From Agromyces albus (GTDB lineage Bacteria > Actinomycetota > Actinomycetes > Actinomycetales > Microbacteriaceae), in contig NZ_JAUSWX010000001.1 in NCBI RefSeq assembly GCF_030815405.1, positions 620,001 through 684,000 on the forward strand: 64,000 bases of DNA, written 5' to 3'. The translations under genes were made by a program, and so were the position numbers. A model generated the notes under the pieces. The model was not told the origin of the DNA, searched no databases, and was given only the letters and a program-made list of their open reading frames with translations. Positions within the stretch are counted from its first letter, which is position 1. Each line of letters starts with the position of its first letter. Positions 1-9,967 of the stretch are shown piece by piece.

Positions 1-27
1 GTTAGCGTTCACATGTTAGCGCTCACA
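1..27 (+). promoter_or_regulatory. Two tandem LacI-type operators
   Basis: Two copies of the same CG-centred palindrome lie back to back: GTTAGCGTTCACA at 1-13 (first base cut by the window edge) and TGTTAGCGCTCACA at 14-27. This form is typical of LacI-family repressor sites. They sit about 90 bases before the arabinofuranosidase start, so they likely repress it in the absence of an arabinose-containing inducer. No repressor gene with an obviously matching site lies in the window. The -35/-10 elements are probably outside the window. Confidence 0.6.
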
Positions 28-77
28 ATGCGAACGTGGCGTGGCGACGGCAGGCGATGCCGTCGCCACGTTCGCAT
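28..77 (+). repeat. Long leader hairpin with a 5-base duplication
   Basis: The left arm (28-50) pairs with the right arm CCGTCGCCACGTTCGCAT (60-77) over 18 base pairs. The left arm carries an extra GTGGC (tandem GTGGCGTGGC at 36-45) that would bulge out. The hairpin lies between the operators and the start codon of the GH43/GH51 gene, so it would form in the mRNA leader. It could be an attenuator, an mRNA stabiliser or a further operator. No U-tract follows. Confidence 0.5.
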
Positions 78-114
78 GAGCGCGCCCTCCTCGAAGACGA
101 GAGAAAGGTCGAAG

Positions 115-3100
115 ATGACCAGGTCCAGCACCACTGCTTCACCGCCGGTGGCCGAACAGTCAGACCGGCGACGAAGGATGAGCAGGCAGTCGGGCGTCGC
201 GCTGTGCGCCGCGCTCACGCTCGCCATCCTCGCGCCGGCCGCCGCCGTCGCCATGCCGATCGTCGCAACCGCCGTCACCGCACCGGCCGACGTCGCCGCG
301 AGCGACGCGTCTGGCGTGAACATCCCCAACCTCGACGACGTGCGTGGCGACATCACGCTCCCCGCGAACGGATCCGGCGGCTCCTCGCTCGCCTGGATCT
401 CGAGCGACCCTGCGGTCATCTCGGCCGACGGGCTCGTCGAGCGGCCGCCCCACGGGTCCGACCCCGCCACCGTGACGCTCCGGGTGACGGCGACCTTCGG
501 CGACTCGACCGCGACGCACGACTACGTCGCGACGGTGACCCCGGCGCCCGTGGACGAGCCGCTCGCCGCCTACTTCTTCCCGCACTTCGTCGGAGAGTCC
601 ACCCCCGACGGCGAGGAGATCTACTTCGCTGCCAGCGAGGGCAACGACCCCGAGGAGTGGATGAGTCTCAACGACGGCGAGTCCGTGCTCGCCTCGACCC
701 TCGGCGAGCAGGGCCTGCGCGACCCATTCCTCATCCGCTCACCCGAGGGCGACCGCTTCTTCCTCCTCGCAACCGACCTGAAGATCTACGGCGGGGGCGA
801 CTTCGGCACCGCTCAGAGACCGGCAGCCGCTCGATCATGGTGTGGGAGTCCGACGACCTCGTGAACTGGTCGGAGCAGCGCGAGATCGTCGTGTCGCCCG
901 AGAACGCGGGCAACACGTGGGCCCCTGAGGCGTACTGGGATGAGGCGAACCAGGAGTACATCGTGTACTGGGCCTCGGCGCTCTACCCCGCAGACCTTCC
1001 CGCCGACCAGCGCGACATCGGCACGAGCTACCAGCGGATGATGTACGCGACGACCCGTGACTTCGTCACCTTCTCGGAGCCGCAGGTCTGGATCGACGAA
1101 CCGCAGGGCGCAGGCCGCGGCATGATCGATTCGACCGTCGCCCTCGAGAACGGCGTCTACTACCGCTTCACCAAGGACGAGTCGGACTTCACCGTCCGCG
1201 AAGAGCAGTCGACCGAGCTGCGCCGCACCCAAGGCGTCGTCGACGGCGACGGCTGGGGCCTCATCGCCGAGCACATCGGGGTCGGCCAGCCGAACCCCTG
1301 GGGCGGCACCTTCACCAACGGCGAGGGACCTTCGGTCTTCAAGTCGAACACGGATGACTCGTGGTACCTGCTGCAGGATCAGCCGTCGTACCACGGCGGC
1401 GAGGGGTACATGCTCTTCGAGAGCTCCGACCTCGCGAGCGGCGCGTGGACCGCGGTGCCCGACGCCGAGCTCCCAGAGAGCCCGCGCCACGGCACGGTGC
1501 TTCCGGTCACGGCGAGCGAGTACCAGCTGCTCCTCGAGACCTACCAGCCCGACGCGCTCGTCGACGGCGTGACCGTGACGCCGGATTCGGCCACGTTGTC
1601 ACCGGGCGAGACGGCCGCCTTCGAGGCATCCGTCACGCCAGTGACCGCGGAAGACCGCAGCGTCACCTGGATCTCGAGCAATGAATCCGTGGCCACCGTC
1701 GACGCAGCGGGCGTCGTGACCGCGATCGCCGACGGCAACGCGACGATCACCGCACGCGCGGCGAGCGGCGCAGAGGGTTCCGCGACCGTGACGGTCGAGA
1801 CGGCGGGGGCTCCTGAGCTTCCCGCCGACGCATGGGTCGACGGGTTCGACGGCGAGACGCTCGACAGCCGCTGGGCCATCGAGGGCGAAGCGCCCGACAC
1901 GTGGTCGCTCACCGAGAACCCCGGCGCGCTCACGGTGCACTCGCAGAGCGGCGACACCTACCAAGGTGACAACAGTGCCAAGAACGTGTTCCTCGTCGAC
2001 GTGCCCGCGGGCGACTTCACCGCGTTCACCTCGGTGACCGGCGCGGTCAGCCGCGACTTCCAGGGCGCAGGGCTCCTCGTCATGAAGGACTTCGACAACT
2101 ACGTGCGCGCGGGCCTCACCAACGTGAGCTTCGCTCCGGGCGGTCCCACCATCATCGAGAACGGCGTCGAGCAGGGCGCGGTCTACGGCTCGACCTTCAC
2201 ACCGCGACCCGGATCGACGCACGAGTACTTGCGGGTGCAGCGCACCGGCGACGTGATCGTGACGAGCTACTGGACCGGCCACGAGTGGGCCGAAGCCGCG
2301 CGCGCGACCGTCGGATTCGACGCCGCCCGCATCGGCCTCTACGCGCTCGCCGCCGGTTCCGCGCCGAGCCACGAGGTGAGGTTCGACTACTTCGCGCTCG
2401 TGGCGCCCGAGGGTGCCGACATCGTGCCCGAGGGCATGTTCACGTTCGAGGGATCCGGCGACACCCGCCACCTCACGGCCGGTGACGGCGGCGCGCTCCG
2501 CCTCGACGGCACGCGGCCGCTCGCGCAGCTCGCGCTGACGGCGACCGAGGTCGAGGGTGACGCGGGTGGCGAGGCATCCGCTGCTCGTCCCGTGGTGATC
2601 CGCGACTCGGCGAGCGATCGCCCGCTCATCGTCGACGGCGACCGGCTCGTGCTCGGTGCTGGCGACGCCGAGGCGACCGCGTTCCGGCTGACGGATGTCG
2701 GTGGCAGCAAGGCCGCCCTGCACACGGTCGACGGCCGGTTCATCGTGCTCGGCGACGACGGCGCGCTCGTCGTCGGCGGCGAGTCCGATGCCGCACGGCT
2801 CACGATCGTGCCGGTCGAGATCACCGATCACACGATCGAGATCGACACCGACGCACCCCGCACCGAGATGAGCGATGACCTCTACGGCATCTTCTACGAG
2901 GACATCAACTACGCGGCCGACGGCGGGATCTACGCCGAGCTCGTACGCAACCGCTCCTTCGAGTTCAACACCGCCGACAACCGGGCGTTCAACGGGCTCA
3001 CGGCCTGGGAGAAGGCCGAGCGAGGCGCCACCGGAACCATCGCGGTCGGGTCCGACCGTGCGCGCTGGCTGAACGACTCGAACCGTGCGTCGCTCACCAT

Positions 3101-5594
3101 CCAGGCGAACGGTGCGGGCGTCGGCGTGCGGAACATCGGGTTCAACCGGGGCTTCGCGCTCGAGGAGGGCGAGAGCTACGACTTCTCGGTATGGGCCCGG
3201 TCCGCGACGGCGCAGCAGCTCACGGTCGCGGTCGAGAACACGGCCGGCACCACGCAGTTCGCGCTCGGCACGGTCGAGGTGGCCGGCGACGACACCTGGC
3301 GCAAGGTCGAGGTGCGTCTCACGGCGAACGCGACGACGGATGCCGGGCGCCTCGTGCTGCTCAGCGGCGCCGCGGGTTCCCTGCAGCTCGACATGGTCTC
3401 GCTCTTCCCGGTCGACACCTGGGTCGGGCCGGTGAACGGACCGAGCGTGCTCCGCAAGGACCTCGCCGAGAAGGTCGCCGAACTCGACCCGTCGTTCCTG
3501 CGCTTCCCCGGCGGATGCGTCACGAACGTCGGCACGTTCAACACGTACCTCGAGTCCGACGGCCAGGACCGCCGTCGCACCTACCAGTGGAAGGAGACCA
3601 TCGGCCCCGTCGAGGAACGCCCGACCAACTGGAACTTCTGGGGCTACAACCAGTCGTACGGCCTCGGCTACCTCGAGTACCTGAAGTGGGCTGAAGACCT
3701 CGACGCGACGCCGCTGCCCGTGGTGTCCGTCGGCGCCAACGGCTGCGGCAGCACCATCCCCGAGATGACCGACCAGGCGCGCATCGACCGCTGGGTGCAG
3801 GACACGGTCGACCTCATCGAGTTCGCGAAGGGCGACGTGACGACCGAGTGGGGTGCCAAGCGCGCCGAGCTGGGACATCCCGAGCCCTTCGACCTGCGCT
3901 ACATCGGCCTCGGCAACGAGGAGAACACCGACACGTTCCAGGCGAACTTCCCGCACTTCCGCGACGCGGTCGCGGCGGCGTGGCCGGATGTCACGATCAT
4001 CTCGAACTCCGGACCGGATGACACCGGTGCTCGCTTCGACGAGCTGTGGCAGTTCAACCGCGAGCAGGGCGTCGACATGGTCGATGAGCACTACTACAAC
4101 GACCCGACATGGTTCCTGCAGAACTCCGAGCGGTACGACTCGTACGACCGCGAGGGTCCGCACGTGTTCCTCGGCGAGTACGCGTCGCGCGGCAACACCT
4201 TCGCGAACGCCCTCTCGGAGGCGGCCTACATGACGGGTCTCGAGCGCAACTCCGACGTCGTGGAGCTCGCCTCCTACGCGCCGATGTTCGCGAACGAGGA
4301 CCACGTGCAGTGGGCGCCTGACATGATGTGGTTCGACAACGACGAGTCGTGGGGCTCGGTGAATTACTACACGCAGCAGATGTTCATGACGAACGTCGGC
4401 GACGAGGTGGTTCCGTCGACCCACACCGAAGCGGATGCCGCATCCGACCTCGACGGCGGGGTCTTCCTGTCGACGTGGAACACGCGCGCGGCCTACGACG
4501 ACGTGCGGGTGACCGACAACGCGACGGGCGACGAGCTCTACGCCGAGTCGTTCGACGGCACGGATGACCCGTGGGCCCCGGTCGCTGGATCGTGGGCGGT
4601 CACGGGCGGCGAGTACGTGCAGTCGTCGGCCACGACCACGGATGCCCGTTCGCTCAGCCCCGACGCGTACGCGCGGGACTGGTCGAACTACACGCTCGAG
4701 CTCGACGCCCGCAAGACGTCGGGAGCAGAGGGCTTCCTCATCGGCTTCGCGGCCGGCGGTCCGAACGACTTCTACTGGTGGAACCTCGGCGGCTGGAACA
4801 ACACCCGCTCGGTGTTGCAGCACGCCGCCGGCGGTTCGGCCGGCGAGGTCGCGGCACTCGAGGGCAAGGGCGTCGAGACCGGGCGTGACTACCACGCGTA
4901 GATCGTGGTGAACGGCTCGACGATCGAGCTCTACCTCGACGGGGTGCTGCAGCTCAGCTACACCGAGCCCGCAGCGAAGGGCCTCTACCAGGTGGTCACT
5001 CGCGATGCCGAGACCGGCGAGCTTCGTCTCAAGGTCGTGAACCCGACCGGTTCGACGGCGCGCACGCAGGTGTCGGTCGCGGGCGGCCTGGAGATCGCCG
5101 ACGAGGTGGCCGTGACCGAGATGGTCGGGGCGCCCGGCGACATGAACACGAAGGCCGATCCCGAGAACCTCGTTCCCGTGGATCGCGAGTGGTCGGGAGG
5201 CGGGAACGAGTTCAGCTACGACTTCCCGGCGTACTCGATCACGTTCCTGTCGCTCAGCGAGAAGCCGCATCCGAGCTGCGAGGTGAGCTACACCGTGGAA
5301 GGGGATTCGAAGAAGGCCTTCTCGGCCGACCTCACGATCACGAATACCGGTGACGCGCCGTACACCGCGTGGGAGCTCGGGTTCGAGTTCGCCGGGAAGC
5401 AAACGCTGCGCAACGGCCACGACGCGTGGTGGCAGCAGGACGGCGCAGCGGTCACGGCGAACAACCTCCCGTGGAACGGCACGATCCAGCCCGGTGAGAC
5501 CGTCGGGCTCGGGTTCAACGGGAGGGTGAACGGGGGTGGGAACACCGAACCGGCCGCGTTCAGCGTGAACGGCGACGCCTGCACGGTGAAGTAG
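115..5594 (+). pseudogene. Broken secreted GH43/GH51 alpha-L-arabinofuranosidase with CBM2
   Basis: Intact, this would be a secreted enzyme of about 1820 residues removing arabinofuranose from plant arabinan or arabinogalactan. Start ATG 115 follows GAAAGG; an RRRR n-region and hydrophobic core form a signal peptide. Order of parts: atrophied bacterial Ig-like domain, GH43 beta-propeller, Big_2 domain (about 1560-1800), a concanavalin-like module, a trefoil-like stretch, then a GH51 domain (from about 2870) with a CBM4/9-like insert, acid/base Glu in GLGNEEN (GAG 3918-3920) and nucleophile in FLGEYAS (GAG 4176-4178), a LamG-like insert, and a C-terminal CBM2-like domain bounded by two cysteines. 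Two lesions are seen. At 814-819 GCTCAGAGACC has lost one G relative to the frame that continues (CAG GAG ACC), moving coding from frame 1 to frame 3. At 4899-4901 an in-frame TAG interrupts YHA-IVVNGS. Either may be real decay or a sequencing error; the rest is well conserved. Confidence 0.85.
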
Positions 5595-5609
5595 CAGCGA
5601 TCAGCCAGC

Positions 5610-5649
5610 AGCGTCGGCCCCGAGCGGAATTCCGCTCGGGGCCGACGCT
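5610..5649 (+). terminator. 40-bp perfect palindrome, terminator-like
   Basis: AGCGTCGGCCCCGAGCGGAA and its exact reverse complement abut, giving a 20-bp stem 16 bases after the GH43/GH51 stop. There is no T-run after it, as is common in high-GC actinobacteria. It probably ends the arabinofuranosidase transcript. Confidence 0.75.
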
Positions 5650-5841
5650 GCGGTTGCAGGACCGGATGGGCGGGTCAGCGCGTCAAAATCGGTCGTTTGC
5701 GACAGGGCCAGCCGACCGCTAGACAAGTGGGCCGATGTAGGCCAGAACGCGAGCTGCGGTTGAGCGAGGTGCCGACGATCAAGAAACGATGGTGTCTGTC
5801 GCCGGCCTACCGGAAGCCACATCAAAGGAGGATGATATTGC

Positions 5842-5864
5842 TTTGTCGAGCATTTCTCGACAAA
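5842..5864. promoter_or_regulatory. Inverted repeat, candidate operator before hydrolase gene
   Basis: TTTGTCGAG, a 5-base centre, and CTCGACAAA form a perfect 9-bp inverted repeat about 50 bases before the hydrolase start. It looks like a MarR/TetR-type site. A strong AAAGGAGG (5824-5831) lies just before it, six bases from an in-frame TTG (5838), so a longer N-terminus or a leader peptide is possible. The stretch 5650-5823 shows nothing else recognisable. Confidence 0.4.
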
Positions 5865-5915
5865 TACTCCAAGCGTGACATGACGCTCATGAATGCGGAC
5901 CGAAGGAAGGCTCTC

Positions 5916-6734
5916 ATGGACACTTCTCCATCCCGCACTGCTCCCGACACGGTCGTGCTGATCCACGGCTTTTGGGTCACGCCGCGCAGCTGGGAGCATT
6001 GGAAGCGGCATTTCGAGGCCAAGGGCTACACCGTCCTGGCGCCCGCGTACCCGGGCTTCGAGGTTGAGGTCGAGGCGCTCCGCGCGGATCCGACACCGAT
6101 CGAGCAACTCTAGGTGTCTGAGATCCTCGACATGCTCGAGAAGTTGATCGGAGAACTCGACCGACCGCCGATCATCATGGGCCATTCGGCTGGCGGGGCG
6201 TTCACCCAGATCTTGCTCGACCATGGATTCGGCGCGGCAGGGGTGGTGATCAATTCGGCGCCGACCGAGGGCGTGAAGGTGATCCCGCTCTCTCAGATCA
6301 AGTCCTCGTTCCCCATCCTGAAGAACCCAACGAACCGGCATCGAGCGGTCGGCTTGACGCCGGAGCAATGGTACGAGGTGTTCGCGAACACGTTCAGCGA
6401 GGAGGAGTCGCTGGCCCTGTACGAGCGTTACCACATCCCCGCCTCCGGCAGGATCTTCTGGGGCAGCGCGCTCGCCAATATCCACCCCGGCAAGGACGAC
6501 ACCTACGTCGACTACCACAACGACGCTCGGCCGCCCCTGCTGTTCATCTCTGGGAAACAGGATCCCCTCTTCCCGCCCAAGGTGGGCCATTCGAACGTCA
6601 AGCACTACGAGTCGAACACGGTGACCGAGATCGTGGAGTTCGACGGACCGCATCTCTTGCCCGCGATCCCGGAGTGGGAGGCCCTCGCAGACTTCGCGCT
6701 CGACTGGGCCCAGAAGCACGCGACGTCCCGTTAG
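5916..6734 (+). pseudogene. Alpha/beta hydrolase interrupted by amber stop
   Basis: This is an alpha/beta-hydrolase of about 272 residues, cytoplasmic (no signal peptide), of the small-molecule esterase/lipase-like type. Start ATG 5916 follows GGAAGG by 5 bases. The first part has the oxyanion motif VLIHGFW near the N-terminus. An in-frame TAG at 6111-6113 then splits the gene; the reading frame goes straight on with the nucleophile elbow GHSAGG and a C-terminal catalytic-His region (FDGPHLLP). A GTG directly after the stop (6114) has no ribosome site, so the second half is unlikely to be made on its own, and neither half has a full catalytic set. It lies just after another broken gene, which hints at local decay or local sequence errors. 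Substrate unknown. Confidence 0.75.
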
Positions 6735-6898
6735 GGGCATCGACGGCGACCATCCTGCCGAGCTTGTGACGGACGCGCGACTGGGCGCTGGGCCCGCCGA
6801 TCATGTGCCAGTACCGGAGGTGCGCGTGGCGAAGTACTCTTGCGTACGCCCGCGGCCCGACATCCCCACATGTCGGCCGCCGGTGGCAGACTGGCCCC

Positions 6899-8422
6899 GT
6901 GCTGCTCGACGAACTCGTGGTGACTGCCGACACCGTCGCGTCGACCCGGTCGCGACTCGCGAAGGTCGACGCGTTGGCCGAGCTGCTGCGCCGACTCGAG
7001 CCCGATGAGATCGCGCCCGCGGTCGGCTTCCTCGTGGGCAAGCCGCGACAGGGGCGCGTCGGTGTCGGCTGGCGATCGGTCGGCGCCGCGATGGGACAGC
7101 CAGCGGATGCAGCGACCGTCACCGTCGCCGAGCTCGACGCGATGCTCGATCGGCTCGCCGCGACATCCGGTGCCGGGTCATCGGGCGACCGCAGCCGCGA
7201 GCTTCGCGAACTCACGGCGCGAGCCACCGAGCGCGAGCAGGGCTTCATCGCTCGCGTGCTCCTCGGCGAGATGCGAACCGGTGCCCTCGAGGGGGTGCTC
7301 ACCGATGCGATCGCGCGCGCGTCCGATCGACCGGGCGGCGTGGTGCGGCGCGCGGCGATGCTCTCGGGCGACCTCGGCGAGACCGCCCGGCTCGCGCTCA
7401 CGGGCACCGAGGCCGAGCTCGAGGCGGTCGGGCTCGTCGTGGGCCGGCCCGTGCTGCCGATGCTCGCGGCCACCGCGTCGAGTGCGGCGGCGGCGCTCGA
7501 GACCACCGGCGAGGCATCCGTCGAATACAAGCTCGACGGCGCGCGCATCCAGGTGCATCGCGCGGGCGACGATGTGCGCGTCTTCACCCGCAACCTCGCC
7601 GATGTGACCCACCGCTTGCCCGAGGTCGTCGAGGTGGTGCGTGGCCTGCCCGTGCACGAGGTGATCCTCGACGGCGAGACCCTCTCGCTCGACGAAGACG
7701 GCGTGCCCAGGCCGTTCCAAGAGACGATGTCGCGGTTCGGAGCGGATGCCGCGCGCGCGACCCTGCTGCATCCGTGGTTCTTCGACGTGCTGCATGTCGA
7801 CGGGCGCGACCTGCTCGACGAGCCGCTCGCGACGCGCCTCGCCGAGCTCGAGCGCATCGCGGCCGCCTATCGCATCCCCGGCGAGGTGACCGCCGACCCC
7901 GAGGTCGCCGAGCGCGTCTCGCGCGAGGCCCTCGCTGCGGGGCAGGAGGGCGTCGTCGTCAAGGCGATCGGGTCGACATATGCCGCGGGCCGGCGCGGTT
8001 CGAGCTGGATCAAGGTGAAACCCGTGCACACCTACGATCTCGTCGTGCTCGCGTGCGAGTGGGGCTCGGGGCGGCGCACCGGCTGGCTCTCGAACCTGCA
8101 CCTCGGCGCGCTCGACCCGACCGGCGAGTTCGGCGAGCCCGGCGGCTACGTGATGGTGGGCAAGACGTTCAAGGGCCTCACCGACGCATTGCTCAAGTGG
8201 CAGACCGAGTACTTCCCGCAGATCGAGAAGCGCCGCACCGAGAACACCGTGTGGGTCGACCCCACCACCGTCGTCGAGATCGCGATCGACGGCGTGCAGG
8301 GATCGAGCCGCTACCCGGGCGGCATCGCGCTGCGGTTCGCGCGCGTCAAGCGGTACCGCGACGACAAGCGGCCCGAGGAGGCCGACACGATCCAGACGCT
8401 GCGCGGGCTGCTGCGCACGTGA
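6899..8422 (+). CDS. ligB: ATP-dependent DNA ligase (LigB type)
   Basis: A 507-residue ATP-dependent DNA ligase that seals nicks through a lysyl-AMP intermediate; in actinobacteria it is an accessory to the NAD-dependent LigA. The adenylation motif EYKLDGARIQVH puts the active Lys at residue 211; the N-terminal half is the DNA-binding domain, followed by the nucleotidyltransferase domain (motif VILDGETL, later EGVVVKAIGSTY and SSWIKVKP) and a C-terminal OB-fold. The start is taken at GTG 6899 because MLLDELVVTADTVASTRSRL matches the known N-terminus and length of mycobacterial LigB; the longer upstream frame is not protein-like. There is no clear ribosome site, so translation may be leaderless. 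It stands alone, convergent with the ACC deaminase. Confidence 0.93.
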   Translation: MLLDELVVTADTVASTRSRLAKVDALAELLRRLEPDEIAPAVGFLVGKPRQGRVGVGWRSVGAAMGQPADAATVTVAELDAMLDRLAATSGAGSSGDRSRELRELTARATEREQGFIARVLLGEMRTGALEGVLTDAIARASDRPGGVVRRAAMLSGDLGETARLALTGTEAELEAVGLVVGRPVLPMLAATASSAAAALETTGEASVEYKLDGARIQVHRAGDDVRVFTRNLADVTHRLPEVVEVVRGLPVHEVILDGETLSLDEDGVPRPFQETMSRFGADAARATLLHPWFFDVLHVDGRDLLDEPLATRLAELERIAAAYRIPGEVTADPEVAERVSREALAAGQEGVVVKAIGSTYAAGRRGSSWIKVKPVHTYDLVVLACEWGSGRRTGWLSNLHLGALDPTGEFGEPGGYVMVGKTFKGLTDALLKWQTEYFPQIEKRRTENTVWVDPTTVVEIAIDGVQGSSRYPGGIALRFARVKRYRDDKRPEEADTIQTLRGLLRT

Positions 8423-8449
8423 GTCGGCCGGCACGCGGCATCCGCTCGC

Positions 8450-9472
8450 TCAGTGGTATCGCCCGCTGTACGCGTTGATCGCGGGCTGTCCACCGAGGTG
8501 GGCGTAGAGCACGTTCGAGTCCTTCGGGATCTCGCTGCTCGAGACGAGGTCGATGAGGCCCGCCATCGACTTGCCCTCGTAGACGGGATCGAGGATGACA
8601 CCCTCGAGCCGGCCGGTGAGGCGCATCGCCGCGTCGGTCGACTCGACCGGGATGCCGTACTCGTCGCCCGCCCAACCCTCGAGCACCGTGATCTCGTCGT
8701 CGCGCAGGTCGCGGCCGACGTCGATGAGCTTCGCGGTGTTGCGCGCGATGCGGGTCACTTGGTCGCGGGTCTCGTCGATCTTCGCCGACGCGTCGATGCC
8801 GATCACGCGCCGCGGCCGCCCGCCGAAGTTCTGCTCGAGGTCGGCGAAGCCGGCGATCATGCCGGCGTGCGTCGAGCCGGTCACCGAGCACACGACGATC
8901 GTGTCGAAGAACACCCCGAGCTCGGCCTCCTGCGCGGCCACCTCGTGCGCCCAGTTCGCGAAACCGAGGCCGCCGAGCCGGTGATCGGATGCGCCGGCGG
9001 GGATCGGGTACGGAGTGCCGCCCGATTCCTCGACATCCGAAATGGCCTGGCGCCACGACTCCTTGAACCCGATGCCGAACCCGGCGGGGGAGAGCCGCAC
9101 GTCGGCGCCCATGAGCCGCGACAGCAGGATGTTGCCGACGCGGTCGTTGACGGCATCCGGCCAGTCGACCCAGTGCTCCTGCACGAGCACGGCCTTCATG
9201 CCGAGGTGCGCGGCGACGGCCGCGACCTGACGGGTGTGGTTGGACTGCACCCCGCCGATCGACACGAGCGTGTCGGCGCCCTTGGCAAGCGCATCGGGCA
9301 CGAGGTATTCGAGCTTGCGGGTCTTGTTGCCGCCGAAGGCGAGGCCGCTCGAGACATCCTCCCGCTTCATCCAGACGCGGGCGCCGCCGAGGTGAGCGCT
9401 CAGCCGGTCGACCGGATGCACCGGGCTCGGGCCGAACGTCAGCTGGTGACGGGGGAAGTCGGCGAGGGGCAT
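8450..9472 (-). CDS. acdS: 1-aminocyclopropane-1-carboxylate deaminase
   Basis: A 340-residue PLP enzyme of fold type II that opens ACC, the ethylene precursor, to 2-oxobutanoate and ammonia. Plant-associated bacteria use it to lower plant ethylene. The PLP lysine is in GGNKTRK (Lys50), the catalytic Ser in SIGGVQSN (Ser77), and Tyr298-Glu299 in DPVYEGKSM; Leu326 follows in YAHLGG. Compared with the Pseudomonas enzyme (Lys51, Ser78, Tyr294, Glu295, Leu322), the Glu and Leu that separate true AcdS from D-cysteine desulfhydrase are present. GAAGGAG lies six bases before the ATG. The gene is followed closely upstream by the small TfoX-like gene on the same strand, possibly one transcript. Confidence 0.93.
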   Translation of the reverse strand: MPLADFPRHQLTFGPSPVHPVDRLSAHLGGARVWMKREDVSSGLAFGGNKTRKLEYLVPDALAKGADTLVSIGGVQSNHTRQVAAVAAHLGMKAVLVQEHWVDWPDAVNDRVGNILLSRLMGADVRLSPAGFGIGFKESWRQAISDVEESGGTPYPIPAGASDHRLGGLGFANWAHEVAAQEAELGVFFDTIVVCSVTGSTHAGMIAGFADLEQNFGGRPRRVIGIDASAKIDETRDQVTRIARNTAKLIDVGRDLRDDEITVLEGWAGDEYGIPVESTDAAMRLTGRLEGVILDPVYEGKSMAGLIDLVSSSEIPKDSNVLYAHLGGQPAINAYSGRYH

Positions 9473-9491
9473 GGGAGTCTCCTTCGGATCG

Positions 9492-9812
9492 CTACGGCGT
9501 GATCGAGTCGACGAAGGCGTATGCCTCGTCGGTGATCGTGCGCCACCGATCGACGCCGTCGGCGAGCGGCACGACGGCCCACTCGCGCCTCGGGCTGCCC
9601 GCCATCACCATGTTGTCTAGGCCGAGCGCTTCGATGCGCTCGGCGGGCAGCTTCACGACGAGGTCGCCGGACTTCGAGGCGAAGGCGAAGATCTTGCCAC
9701 GCACCGAGAGACCTTCCGAGTTGAACATCCTGCTCATCGCGGTGTCCGGCTTCGACAGGATGTCGGGCGCGATCTCATCGAGTACCTCGCGTCCTCGCGC
9801 TCGATCGTCCAT
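9492..9812 (-). CDS. TfoX N-terminal domain-like small protein
   Basis: A 106-residue cytosolic protein resembling the TfoX/Sxy N-terminal domain family: the pattern [19 protein letters not shown] followed by [13 protein letters not shown] is typical. In many actinobacteria this fold occurs as a free-standing protein with no proven role and need not concern competence. It lies 19 bases before the acdS start on the same strand and may be co-transcribed. No Shine-Dalgarno is seen before the ATG. Confidence 0.75.
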   Translation of the reverse strand: MDDRARGREVLDEIAPDILSKPDTAMSRMFNSEGLSVRGKIFAFASKSGDLVVKLPAERIEALGLDNMVMAGSPRREWAVVPLADGVDRWRTITDEAYAFVDSITP

Positions 9813-9829
9813 GGGTCGACGTTACGGCC

Positions 9830-9862
9830 GCGGATGCCTCGACGACAAGACGCGGCATCCGC
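9830..9862. repeat. GCGGATGCC hairpin in intergenic space
   Basis: GCGGATGCC (9830-9838) and GGCATCCGC (9854-9862) form a 9-bp stem with a 15-base loop between the TfoX-like start and the end of the RibD-like gene. It may end the RibD-like transcript or be a chance product of a very common local word. Nothing else is seen in 9813-9967. Confidence 0.35.
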
Positions 9863-9967
9863 TGTCTTCAGAATTCAGGATGCCTGCTCGGGTCGGGCTT
9901 GGTCAGTGCGGCGATTCGCGCCCGAAGCGTGCGTCGCGGGTCGCTTGTTCCTGATTCTGCACGCCCT

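Noticed and set aside
811..822. Programmed -1 frameshift in the GH43 part
   Set aside because: No X-XXY-YYZ slippery heptamer or nearby pseudoknot; the lesion fits loss of one G between CAG and GAG.
1599..5420. A 1273-codon open frame on the minus strand
   Set aside because: It is antisense to the GH43/GH51 gene, rich in Arg, Val and Glu with no domain; typical of high-GC mirror frames.
4899..6113. Amber codon reassignment
   Set aside because: TAG also serves as the normal stop of several intact genes in the window.
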